This document shows positions 1 to 7,419 of a stretch of DNA of 12,239 nucleotides, in pieces. The DNA is taken from positions 1 through 12,239 of the forward strand of contig JAJYPQ010000079.1 of NCBI GenBank assembly GCA_021795255.1. The letters run 5' to 3'. The notes beneath the pieces are model-generated. The model was not told the origin of the DNA, did not search any database, and saw nothing but the letters and a program-made list of their open reading frames with translations. Both the position numbers and the translations under genes were made by a program. This DNA comes from Pseudomonadota bacterium (GTDB taxonomy: Bacteria > Pseudomonadota > Gammaproteobacteria > Acidiferrobacterales > Acidiferrobacteraceae). Position 1 is the first letter of the stretch. Every line of letters begins with the position of its first letter.

Positions 1-68
1 GGATAGGCCAAGGCGGTGCCAGACCCAAGCCAACGGCCGACCCTTGAACTCGGGTGTGGGTCTTGTGC

Positions 69-102
69 GTGTCATCAGACTGTCACAAAGTTTCCTTAGC
101 AT
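69..102 (+). promoter_or_regulatory. Pho box and -10: PhoB-type promoter of the porin
   Basis: Two 7-bp direct repeats, GTGTCAT (69-75) and CTGTCAC (80-86), are separated by 4 bp (CAGA). This is the architecture of the PhoB box, whose consensus is two CTGTCAT-like repeats 11 bp apart; 6 of 7 positions in the first repeat and all consensus positions in the second agree. Ten bases later lies TAGCAT (97-102), a 4/6 match to the sigma70 -10 box at the spacing typical of PhoB-dependent promoters, where the box replaces the -35. The predicted transcript starts near 109, giving a leader of about 70 nt before the porin. PhoB control is inferred; the neighbouring pstB-phoU supports it. Confidence 0.7.
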
Positions 103-117
103 GCTGGCGCTACGGGT

Positions 118-126
118 GGGGGGGGG
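118..126 (+). repeat. Homopolymeric tract of nine G in the porin leader
   Basis: Nine consecutive G (118-126), preceded by GGGT (114-117), lie just downstream of the predicted start of transcription. The tract is followed by a small inverted repeat, GGGGT (123-127) and ACCCC (136-140). Tracts of this length are slippage-prone in bacteria. Its place in the untranslated leader of a surface protein gene is described under findings. Confidence 0.6.
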
Positions 127-180
127 TGACTCATGACCCCTCTTTCCGTCTCGACTGCCATAACGATAAGAGGAGGATTT

Positions 181-1440
181 ATGAGACTAACGCGCTGGGT
201 CCCTTTCGCCGGACTCTTGCTGGCCTCGGCGGCCGCCGTGTCGGCCCAAGCGGGCCAAGGCTTTTTTGGGGGAATGAAGGTCAACGGCGATTTACGTGCC
301 TATGACTTTACCCGTCACTACAGCGGACCCGTGGCCGGGCAATCGGCCTTTTCCTTAGGGGGCGGCCTCAACGTACTCAGTGGATCCGTTGATGGGTTTT
401 CGGCAGGAGCGAGCTTCTATGCTGCGCATTCCCTAGGACTCAACAATAGTAACCCCGCGCTAGTCGACGGGACCCTTGCCGGGAATGACGCGATTGATAC
501 CTTCGGTCAGGCCTTCCTTCAATATCAGAACCGGCGCGTCCTGGTGCGGGCCGGCGACCAGCTGTTATCGACCCCGTGGCTCAATGCCTCCGACTCGCGC
601 ATGGTTCCGGCCACGTATCAAGGTATCTTTGCCGCCATAAAGCCGGTTACCGGGCTCACGATCTCGGCTTTACGCATCAACGGCTTTAAGAGTCGTACTG
701 CCAACCACTTCTCGCAGACGGACCTCTATAATTCGACTAACATTGGCGGGAGTCCCAACCCTCGCATGGCGGGCCGGACAGATCCAGGGGCTGCCGCTCT
801 CGGTGTTGGTTATCACACTGGTGGCTTGAAGGTCGCGGGCTGGGGTTACGAGTTTTATGATCTCGCCAAGATGGCGGATGCCCAAGGCGCTTATACCTTT
901 CCGGGCGGCGGCGCTTTAAAGCCGTTTGTAGGCGGCCAGCTCATTCGCGAGACGGGCTCTGGCGCCCAGTATCTGGGTCCTGTGAACGCCACGGTCTACG
1001 GCGCGGTTATCGGTGTCAAGCATCAGAGCGATGAGCTCAGCCTCGGCTATAACGATCTGCCGGCCCACCCTGGTGCGTTCGGAAACGGGGACGTCGTTTC
1101 CCCTTACACAACAGGCTATGCGACTGATCCTTTGTACACGACCTCTATGATTCAAGGTATGGTCGACAGGCAAACGAGCGGACATGCGCTCAAGGTCTCG
1201 GCGACCACATTCTTTTTGCAACACCAGCTGCGTTTTATCGCAAGCTATGCCGAGTACTACAACACCCTGACCCCCAGCTATTCTTCAGCCCGGACCAATG
1301 AGGTCGATTTCGATCTGACCTATTTCCTAAAGGGTCCTTTGAAGGGGCTTTCGGTGCGCGATCGGGTCGGTATTGCCCACAACATTCCCCATGTTAACCG
1401 GTTTGTCTATAACCGCCTGATGGTCGAGTACGACTTCTAG
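181..1440 (+). CDS. OprD-family outer membrane porin
   Basis: Predicted 419-residue outer membrane beta-barrel channel. A Sec signal peptide is visible (MRLTRW, then a hydrophobic stretch, with AVSA as the likely cleavage site near residue 22). The mature part has alternating beta-strand texture throughout, many Gly, Tyr and Asn, and ends in Tyr-Asp-Phe, the C-terminal aromatic signal used by the BAM machinery. Length and the early NGDLRAYDF...GGGLNVLSG...GASFYAAHSLGLN pattern match OprD-like porins. An in-frame start exists at 133, but AGGAGG at 170-175 places translation at 181 and the signal peptide begins there. The Pho box upstream and pstB-phoU downstream suggest induction by phosphate starvation and perhaps uptake of phosphate or phosphorylated compounds, like OprP/OprO in role but not in family. 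The substrate cannot be read from the sequence. Confidence 0.82.
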   Translation: MRLTRWVPFAGLLLASAAAVSAQAGQGFFGGMKVNGDLRAYDFTRHYSGPVAGQSAFSLGGGLNVLSGSVDGFSAGASFYAAHSLGLNNSNPALVDGTLAGNDAIDTFGQAFLQYQNRRVLVRAGDQLLSTPWLNASDSRMVPATYQGIFAAIKPVTGLTISALRINGFKSRTANHFSQTDLYNSTNIGGSPNPRMAGRTDPGAAALGVGYHTGGLKVAGWGYEFYDLAKMADAQGAYTFPGGGALKPFVGGQLIRETGSGAQYLGPVNATVYGAVIGVKHQSDELSLGYNDLPAHPGAFGNGDVVSPYTTGYATDPLYTTSMIQGMVDRQTSGHALKVSATTFFLQHQLRFIASYAEYYNTLTPSYSSARTNEVDFDLTYFLKGPLKGLSVRDRVGIAHNIPHVNRFVYNRLMVEYDF

Positions 1441-1448
1441 GGACGAGC

Positions 1449-1465
1449 GGGGGGCTTGGCCCCCC
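1449..1465 (+). terminator. Hairpin just after the porin stop, without a U tract
   Basis: GGGGGGC (1449-1455) and GCCCCCC (1459-1465) form a perfect 7-bp stem with a 3-nt loop, starting 9 nt after the porin stop. No T run follows, so this may be a weak terminator or an mRNA-stabilising 3' hairpin that sets unequal porin and pstB levels. The structure is seen; the function is inferred. Confidence 0.45.
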
Positions 1466-1725
1466 TAGCATGGGTGGGATTTTACGGTCCTGCACCTACG
1501 GACCTCGTGGACGGTGGTCCACAGCTGGTCCTCCTGTCAGTGGGGCTCGGGGCGTCCATGCCGGAGTCATCGCCCTCTAGCCTGGGCTACGCAAGGGCGA
1601 GATCCAGGACCCGTTTATGGCTAAGAAACCTCCCCCTTCGGGGGAGCTGTGGCATAATCGCAGGGGGCTTATCCGAATGATCGAGGGCCCTTCTATTTCC
1701 TAAGGAGACCGCAGGGGCCCTGATA
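1466..1725 (+). other. Structured intergenic region between porin and pstB
   Basis: No convincing gene lies here. Two further inverted repeats are visible: GTGGAC (1507-1512) with GTCCAC (1517-1522), loop 4 nt; and 1630-1636 with 1640-1646, a 7-bp C/G-rich stem with a TTC loop. A possible -10, CATAAT, lies at 1653-1658 but has no recognisable -35. One Pho half-site (CTGTCAG, about 1534-1540) occurs alone. AAGGAGA at 1702-1708 is 17 nt from the pstB ATG, which is long for a ribosome binding site. Whether pstB is read through from the porin promoter or has its own promoter is not decided by the sequence. Confidence 0.4.
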
Positions 1726-2502
1726 ATGGAATCGGCGCATAACAGTAACGGTAGCAAGCTTACAGTGCGCAACTTGCACTTCTATTATGGCAAGGAGGCT
1801 GCTCTGCATGACATCAATCTCGAGATCGCCACCAATCTGGTCACGGCCTTTATCGGCCCCTCGGGATGTGGAAAGTCGACTTTGTTACGCACGTTTAATC
1901 GCATGTACGAGCTTTACCCCGACCAAAGGGCGACCGGCGAGATTTGGCTTGATGACCGCAACGTGCTTTTGCCGGGGGAAGACCTGTACCGCTTGCGGTC
2001 CCGGATTGGGATGGTTTTCCAAAAGCCGACCCCTTTTCCGATGTCGATCTACGAGAACGTCGCTTTCGGTATCCGACTCTATGAGCGCATGCCTAAAGCC
2101 GAGCTAGACGATCGCGTGGAGGAGGCTTTGCGCCAAGTGGCATTGTGGGACGAGGTGAGCGCGAAGCTCGGTCAAAGTGGCATGAGCCTGTCGGGGGGTC
2201 AGCAGCAGCGCCTTTGTATGGCGCGCGCCGTTGCCTTAAAGCCCGAGGTGCTGCTTTTGGATGAGCCGGCCTCGGCCTTGGACCCCATATCGACACTCAA
2301 GATCGAGGAGCTCATTTATGAGCTCAAACAGAATTACACGATTGCGATTGTGACCCACAATATGCAACAAGCGGCGCGCGTTTCTGACTATACTGCCTTT
2401 ATGTATCTTGGACGCGTTGTAGAGTTCGGTAGCACGAACACGATTTTTACCAACCCGGCGACGAAACAGACGGAAGATTACATCACGGGACGTTACGGCT
2501 GA
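1726..2502 (+). CDS. pstB: Phosphate ABC transporter ATP-binding protein PstB
   Basis: Cytoplasmic ATPase of the high-affinity phosphate importer PstSCAB, 258 residues, the usual PstB length. It shows Walker [10 protein letters not shown] (44-52), a Q-loop [18 protein letters not shown], the ABC signature LSGGQQQR, Walker [13 protein letters not shown], the switch histidine in [13 protein letters not shown], and the PstB-typical C-terminus ending DYITGRYG. The signature and Q-loop wording are specific enough to separate it from other ABC ATPases. AGGGG at 1713-1717 is the nearer possible ribosome binding site; CTG at 1720 is an in-frame alternative start but less likely. phoU follows after 16 nt, so the two are surely cotranscribed. 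The partners pstS, pstC and pstA are not adjacent, which is unusual. Confidence 0.95.
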   Translation: MESAHNSNGSKLTVRNLHFYYGKEAALHDINLEIATNLVTAFIGPSGCGKSTLLRTFNRMYELYPDQRATGEIWLDDRNVLLPGEDLYRLRSRIGMVFQKPTPFPMSIYENVAFGIRLYERMPKAELDDRVEEALRQVALWDEVSAKLGQSGMSLSGGQQQRLCMARAVALKPEVLLLDEPASALDPISTLKIEELIYELKQNYTIAIVTHNMQQAARVSDYTAFMYLGRVVEFGSTNTIFTNPATKQTEDYITGRYG

Positions 2503-2518
2503 AAGGCCAGGAGACATC

Positions 2519-3250
2519 ATGGAGCCACATGTGAATCCCCATATTTCGCGCCGCTACAATGCGGAGCTTGAGGATATTCGTACCCGGGTCCTGCATATGG
2601 GAGGGCTGGTAGAGCAACAGATCATCGATGCCATGGCTGCCCTCGTAAAGGGCGATGCGGTGTTGGGCGACGAGGTTATAAAAAACGACTACAAAGTCAA
2701 CAAGATGGACGTCACCATCGACGAGGAATGCAATCAGATCATCGCTCGTCGCCAGCCCACGGCCAGCGATTTGCGCCTCGTCATGGCGGTGATCAAGACC
2801 ATAACCGACCTAGAGCGCATCGGCGACGAGGCCGAGAAAATCGGCCGTATGGCGGTGCGTCTGGCGGCCGAAGAACGCCCGAAGGACGGCTACGTGGAGG
2901 TCCATTCTCTTGGTAATCATGTGCGCCAAATGGTGCACGACGCGCTGGATGCCTTCGCCAGACTCGACATGGAGGCCGCTATACGGGTGGCCCGCGAAGA
3001 CCGCCAGGTCGATAAGGAATACGACGGTCTCATGCGCCAGATGATCACCTTTATGATGGAAGACCCAAGAACCATCTCCCGGGTGCTCAACGTTATGTGG
3101 GCCATGCGGGCCCTGGAACGGATCGGTGATCACGCCCGTAATATCTGCGAGTATGTCATTTATCTTGTGAAGGGTAAGGATGTGCGGCATACGAGTCTTG
3201 AACAGATTGAAACCGAGATTCTGGGACGCTCCGAGCCGAGTTCGGCCTAA
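2519..3250 (+). CDS. phoU: Phosphate signalling and transport regulator PhoU
   Basis: Cytoplasmic helical protein of 243 residues that links the Pst transporter to the PhoR/PhoB system and keeps Pho signalling off when phosphate is plentiful. The two tandem three-helix PhoU domains each carry the metal-binding helix motif: [12 protein letters not shown] (97-108) and [12 protein letters not shown] (198-209). AGGAG at 2509-2513 sits 5 nt before the ATG. It is the second gene after pstB. The stop lies only 5 nt from the end of the convergent hemB, with no hairpin between them, so transcripts of the two may overlap at their 3' ends. Confidence 0.95.
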   Translation: MEPHVNPHISRRYNAELEDIRTRVLHMGGLVEQQIIDAMAALVKGDAVLGDEVIKNDYKVNKMDVTIDEECNQIIARRQPTASDLRLVMAVIKTITDLERIGDEAEKIGRMAVRLAAEERPKDGYVEVHSLGNHVRQMVHDALDAFARLDMEAAIRVAREDRQVDKEYDGLMRQMITFMMEDPRTISRVLNVMWAMRALERIGDHARNICEYVIYLVKGKDVRHTSLEQIETEILGRSEPSSA

Positions 3251-3255
3251 CTTCG

Positions 3256-4290
<1,035 letters not shown>

Positions 4291-4333
4291 GGCGGGGAAA
4301 AGGGCGGCGCGAGTGTGAGCTGCCCTCCTTCAT

Positions 4334-4365
4334 AAAAAGACGGGCCCCGAGAGGCCCGTCTTTTT
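4334..4365 (-). terminator. Strong intrinsic terminator of adk (bidirectional form)
   Basis: A perfect inverted repeat, AAAAAGACGGGCC (4334-4346) and GGCCCGTCTTTTT (4353-4365), flanks a 6-nt loop. Read leftward it lies 14 nt after the adk stop and gives a GC-rich stem followed by a T run, a canonical rho-independent terminator. It separates adk from hemB, which must therefore have its own promoter in the remaining 67 nt. It has the same form rightward, but no rightward gene ends here. Confidence 0.9.
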
Positions 4366-4379
4366 CACTGACTTACGGT

Positions 4380-5492
4380 CTAGCGGCGACCTTTCGCCGC
4401 CTTCTTTTTGGTAGCTGACTTCTTCACAGAGGCCTTAGGACCTGCCTTCTTCTTGGGCGCCGCCTTCTTCACAGCTGTTTTCTTTTTCACGGCCGTTTTC
4501 TTCTTTACAGCAGCCTTCTTGGGCGCCGCCTTCTTCGCCGAGGCCTTCTTCTTGGGCGCCGCCTTCTTCACGGCTGTTTTCTTTTTCACGGCCGTTTTCT
4601 TCTTTACAGCAGCCTTCTTGGGCGCCGCCTTCTTAGCGGTGGATTTTTTCAAAGCCGCCTTCTTCGCCGAGGCCTTCTTCTTGGGCGCCGCCTTCTTCAC
4701 GGCGGGTTTTGCCTCTGTGGCCGGCGGATTTTTTGTGGCGGCCTTCTCAGGCCGGGCGGGGACCGCCGTGGGCTTTACGGCAGCGACCTTGGGCTTCGCG
4801 GGCACCTGCGGGGTCACGGCTTGACGAAGGGCCGAGAGGGGATGGATATGATCCTCGATAAGTCCCGACACCGTCCTGAATATCTCTTGGACATCGCCTT
4901 CGCCGACCACCTTGCGTAGCTTATTCTGGCTCTTGTAGTAAGCGATAAGCGGAGCGGTCTGCTGTTCGTAGACCTCGAGACGCTTGCGGATGGTGGCCTC
5001 ATTGTCGTCCGAGCGCTGCTCAAGTTCACCGTTACATTTGTCGCAGCGTCCAGGTATCCGCGGAGGTTGGAAGTAGACGTTATACATTTGCCCGCATCGG
5101 GCACAGGTCCGCCGGCCCGTCAGTCGCTTGAGCAGGACTTCGGTGTTGACATCGACCAGAAGCGCCAGTTGCAGGGGTTGGCCTAGACGTGCGAGGAGAG
5201 AGTCTAAGGCCTGGGCTTGCGGGTTATTGCGCGGAAATCCGTCGAGGATGAAGCCGTTTTTTGCGTCTGACTGCCCGAGCCGATCCTGAATCATGCCCAG
5301 AACCACGTCATCTGTGACCAATTGACCGGCTTCCATCGCGGCTTTGGCGCGCCTGCCGAGTTCCGTACCGGCTGTCACCGCCGCCCTCAAGAGATCGCCC
5401 GTGGAGATTTGGGGGATCTTGTATTTTTCAACCAACAGTTTGGATTGCGTCCCTTTCCCGGAGCCCGGTGCTCCCAATAGCACGATTCGCAT
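4380..5492 (-). CDS. adk: Adenylate kinase with zinc-type LID and a long histone H1-like Lys/Ala tail
   Basis: Predicted to interconvert ATP + AMP and 2 ADP in the cytoplasm. Residues 1 to about 218 form a complete long-type Adk: P-loop GAPGSGKGT (7-15), AMP-binding STGDLLRAAV (30-39), DGFPRN (84-89, catalytic Arg), and a LID (about 126-163) with C130-X2-C133-X16-C150-X2-C153, the zinc-finger arrangement of Gram-positive enzymes. The usual family length is 210-220, but this protein has 370 residues. The extra 150 start with a Pro/Ala/Lys linker (about 222-265) and continue as KKAAPKK, KKKTAV and KKKASA repeats. By my count the last 150 residues hold about 52 lysines and two acidic residues. 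An in-frame start exists at 5567, but the domain begins at the ATG 5492, whose ribosome binding site is weak. The fusion is in frame with no stop between. DNA, RNA or polyphosphate binding by the tail is inference. Confidence 0.93.
   Translation of the reverse strand: MRIVLLGAPGSGKGTQSKLLVEKYKIPQISTGDLLRAAVTAGTELGRRAKAAMEAGQLVTDDVVLGMIQDRLGQSDAKNGFILDGFPRNNPQAQALDSLLARLGQPLQLALLVDVNTEVLLKRLTGRRTCARCGQMYNVYFQPPRIPGRCDKCNGELEQRSDDNEATIRKRLEVYEQQTAPLIAYYKSQNKLRKVVGEGDVQEIFRTVSGLIEDHIHPLSALRQAVTPQVPAKPKVAAVKPTAVPARPEKAATKNPPATEAKPAVKKAAPKKKASAKKAALKKSTAKKAAPKKAAVKKKTAVKKKTAVKKAAPKKKASAKKAAPKKAAVKKKTAVKKKTAVKKAAPKKKAGPKASVKKSATKKKAAKGRR
4444..4634 (-). repeat. 92-bp tandem-type direct repeat in the adk tail (period 99 bp)
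   Basis: The segment 4444-4535 recurs at 4543-4634 with a single base difference that I can see (A at about 4473 against G). The period is 99 bp, or 33 codons, so the reading frame is kept. The near identity, including third codon positions, points to recent duplication rather than selection on protein composition alone. Confidence 0.88.
4525..4703 (-). repeat. Third partial copy: 50-bp repeat in the adk tail
   Basis: The 50 bases at 4525-4574 occur again without change at 4654-4703, 129 bp (43 codons) away. Together with the 99-bp-period repeat, this shows the tail coding region growing by at least two in-frame duplications of unequal unit length. Confidence 0.85.
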
Positions 5493-5534
5493 GGTTTTTC
5501 TCGCTTTAGATTTGGATTGACCTAGTAGAGGTTC

Positions 5535-5543
5535 TTTATATAT
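5535..5543 (-). promoter_or_regulatory. adk: Possible -10 of the adk promoter
   Basis: On the minus strand the segment reads AATATATAAAG, an AT-rich island in GC-rich DNA that offers TATATA or TATAAA as a -10 about 45 nt before the adk start. No good -35 is seen 16-18 nt further upstream; a small CCCC/GGGG inverted repeat (5547-5559) lies there instead. Tentative. Confidence 0.3.
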
Positions 5544-5595
5544 TGTCCCCGAGCAGGGGTTTCCCATATCCTAAGCTACCCGCTGGTTCCCGTGC

Positions 5596-5613
5596 CGTCA
5601 ATGTTTTTTGACG
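5596..5613. promoter_or_regulatory. Inverted repeat in the adk/PPi-module divergent region
   Basis: CGTCAA (5596-5601) and TTGACG (5608-5613) form 6-bp arms around TGTTTT. A second inverted repeat, GCCCA (5623-5627) and TGGGC (5631-5635), follows closely. Both lie between the divergent adk and the PPi module, where an operator or divergent promoter would be expected. TTGACG could also serve as a rightward -35, but no -10 is found at the right distance. Confidence 0.3.
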
Positions 5614-5673
5614 ACAAGAGCCGCCCATGGTGGGCATAAAAAAGTTCGCCCCGCGACATGTATTGCGCGCGTT

Positions 5674-5686
5674 TTTGCGCTACGCT
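5674..5686 (+). promoter_or_regulatory. Probable -10 region of the PPi-module promoter
   Basis: TTTGCGCTACGCT, with TACGCT (5681-5686) as the -10, predicts a start near 5693. Almost the same 13-mer (11 of 13 identical) stands before the glycosyltransferase gene at 11571-11583, which supports a real promoter element. No convincing -35 is present, so recognition may depend on the sequence just upstream of the -10. Confidence 0.45.
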
Positions 5687-5739
5687 AACCACAATTTTAC
5701 GTGGCCGACCCGCGGCCCGATATCGATTTGAGACTTTCT

Positions 5740-6099
5740 ATGACGTCGATACCAGATTTTACGGATACGGAGCTCTGGATGACCCGAAGCGCCGTCAATG
5801 AGCGTTATGGGAAGACTGTCGCCATAGAACTTGCCGACAGCGAGTTACGCCTTGACCGGGAATCGACGGCCTTGACGGTTTGTCCTACGATCTTTTGGAC
5901 CGAACGTGACACGAGTTTCGTGGTATTTAAGACCGGAGGAAGCCAGTATCGGTGTCAGTTTTTCTATAGCGCCCACGAGCAGTACGGCACAGGGCGCGAG
6001 GTCTACGACGATATCGGGGAGTGCGTGACCCATCTCTTACAACTCCAGGCGGACCACGAGCGCGAGCGTGCCCTAGGACCCGAGAGACACGCTAAATAA
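5740..6099 (+). CDS. Conserved-looking hypothetical protein, first gene of the PPi module
   Basis: The product has 119 residues from the ATG at 5740; a GTG at 5701 would give 132. The ATG is preferred because residues before it (MADPRPDIDLRLS) look like unstructured leader, but neither start has a clear ribosome binding site, and with transcription starting near 5693 the GTG would be almost leaderless. The protein is soluble, with no signal peptide or membrane segment. It begins IPDFTDTELWMTRSAVNERYG and continues with LTVCPTIFWTERDTSFVVFKTG, then YRCQFFYSAHEQYGTG and a helical, charged C-terminus. Aromatic residues and Cys lie in compact motifs that look conserved. I cannot assign a domain. 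It ends 52 nt before pfp in the same direction and probably shares its transcript, which suggests a link to PPi-dependent metabolism, but its function is unknown. Confidence 0.72.
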   Translation: MTSIPDFTDTELWMTRSAVNERYGKTVAIELADSELRLDRESTALTVCPTIFWTERDTSFVVFKTGGSQYRCQFFYSAHEQYGTGREVYDDIGECVTHLLQLQADHERERALGPERHAK

Positions 6100-6151
6100 G
6101 CGATTACCTTTTCTATTCATGACATGAGAGTTGCAGGAGCAGAAAACAGAT

Positions 6152-7417
6152 ATGGCAAAGCCTAAAAACGCGTTTTATGCCCAGTCTGGCGGCGTGACAG
6201 CGGTTATTAATGCCTCGGCTTGCGGTGTTATCGAGACTGCGCGCAAGCACAAGGCGAAGATCGGCAAGGTGTATGCCGGGCGTAACGGCATCATCGGCGC
6301 CTTAACTGAAGACCTTATCGATACCAGTAAGGAATCGGTCGAGGCGATTCGGGCTTTGCGCCACACCCCGGCAGGGGCGTTTGGCTCGTGTCGTTACAAG
6401 CTCAAGGGGCTTCAGGAGAACAAGGCCCAATACGAGCGGCTGATCGAGGTGTTCAAGGCCCATAATATTGGCTATTTTTTCTACAACGGGGGCGGCGATT
6501 CCCAGGATACCGCCTATAAGGTGTCGCAGATAGGCGATCAATTAGGGTATCCCGTGGTGTGCGTTGGGGTGCCGAAGACGGTCGATAACGACTTACCGTT
6601 TACGGACTGTTCCCCGGGATTTGGGTCGGTGGCCAAGTATGTCGCGGTATCGATCCGCGAGGCGGCTTTCGATGTCGCCAGCATGGCGAAGACGTCCACA
6701 AAGATCTTCGTAATGGAGGTCATGGGACGCCATGCAGGATGGATTGCCGCGGCCGGCGGCCTAGCTGCGGAAAAGGTCGGCGATGCCCCTCATATCATTC
6801 TGTTCCCTGAGCGAGTTTTCGACGAAGAGGCATTTTTGGCCCGCGTTGATCAATCGGTCAAGAGCTATGGTTATTGCGCCATCGTCGTATCCGAGGGCGT
6901 CAAGGGCAAAGACGGGAAGTTCCTCGCCGAGAGCGGATTAAAGGATGCCTTCGGCCATGCCCAACTCGGAGGCGTGGCTCCGGTGATCGCCCAGCGCATC
7001 AAAGACAAACTTGGCTACAAGTATCATTGGGCCGTCGCCGACTATCTCCAGCGAGCCGCTCGCCACATCGCGTCAAAGACCGATGTCGAGCAGGCCTATG
7101 CCTTGGGGAAGAGGGCCGTCGAGCTGGCCTTGAAGGGCCATAACGCCGTCATGCCCACAATCGTTCGTAAAGCGAATCGTCCTTACAAGTGGGACTTGGG
7201 CGTCGCGAATCTGGCCGATGTGGCTAACGTCGAGAAGAAGATGCCGGAAGACTATATTACCGAGGATGGGTTCGGGATCACCAAAAAGTGCCGCACTTAC
7301 CTTGAGCCGCTCATTCAGGGCGAAGACTATCCTCCTTATAAGAACGGCTTACCCAATTACGTCAAGCTAAAGAATGTCGCGGTCAAGAAAAAGCTGGGCG
7401 ACAACTTTAAGGTCTAG
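6152..7417 (+). CDS. pfp: Pyrophosphate-dependent 6-phosphofructokinase
   Basis: Cytoplasmic enzyme of 421 residues, predicted to catalyse the reversible reaction F6P + PPi to F1,6BP + Pi. Motifs: QSGGVTAVIN (11-20), YNGGGDSQDT (111-120) at the phosphoryl-donor site, PKTVDND (141-147) with catalytic D145, and MEVMGRHAGWIA (188-199). The Lys in PKTVDND, in place of the Gly of ATP enzymes, and the Asp in GGGDSQ are the marks of PPi-dependent forms. ATG 6152 is chosen over the in-frame TTG 6131: AGGAG at 6135-6139 lies 12 nt upstream, and the family motif starts directly after. The 71-aa gene begins 2 nt after the stop and hppA follows. Pairing of pfp with hppA in one operon is known in methanotrophs, where PPi serves as a recycled glycolytic and Calvin-cycle phosphate donor. 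PPi specificity is inferred from motifs. Confidence 0.92.
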   Translation: MAKPKNAFYAQSGGVTAVINASACGVIETARKHKAKIGKVYAGRNGIIGALTEDLIDTSKESVEAIRALRHTPAGAFGSCRYKLKGLQENKAQYERLIEVFKAHNIGYFFYNGGGDSQDTAYKVSQIGDQLGYPVVCVGVPKTVDNDLPFTDCSPGFGSVAKYVAVSIREAAFDVASMAKTSTKIFVMEVMGRHAGWIAAAGGLAAEKVGDAPHIILFPERVFDEEAFLARVDQSVKSYGYCAIVVSEGVKGKDGKFLAESGLKDAFGHAQLGGVAPVIAQRIKDKLGYKYHWAVADYLQRAARHIASKTDVEQAYALGKRAVELALKGHNAVMPTIVRKANRPYKWDLGVANLADVANVEKKMPEDYITEDGFGITKKCRTYLEPLIQGEDYPPYKNGLPNYVKLKNVAVKKKLGDNFKV

Positions 7418-7419
7418 CG

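Noticed and set aside
3..47. An open frame entering from the left edge and ending at TGA 45-47, possibly the last codons of an upstream gene
   Set aside because: Only 14 codons are visible, with no recognisable motif; too short to support a partial CDS.
54..305. Open frame over the Pho box and porin signal peptide
   Set aside because: It contradicts the promoter and overlaps the porin in another frame, with no homology seen.
1534..1540. CTGTCAG, a possible Pho half-site before pstB
   Set aside because: No second half lies 11 bp away on either side.
4322..4330. GAAGGAGGG on the minus strand upstream of hemB, a perfect ribosome binding sequence
   Set aside because: No ATG, GTG or TTG lies at a usable distance downstream, and the hemB frame is closed by a TAA between it and the start.
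4444..4703. Regular repeats that could suggest a CRISPR array or satellite
   Set aside because: They are in-frame coding repeats of the adk tail, with unequal periods (99 and 129 bp) and no unique spacers.
4408..4824. Rightward open frame of 138 codons rich in Phe and Ala, opposite the adk tail
   Set aside because: It is the antisense reading of Lys/Ala codons (AAG to CTT, GCC to GGC); the repetitive Phe pattern follows from the adk tail and there is no promoter or ribosome binding site.
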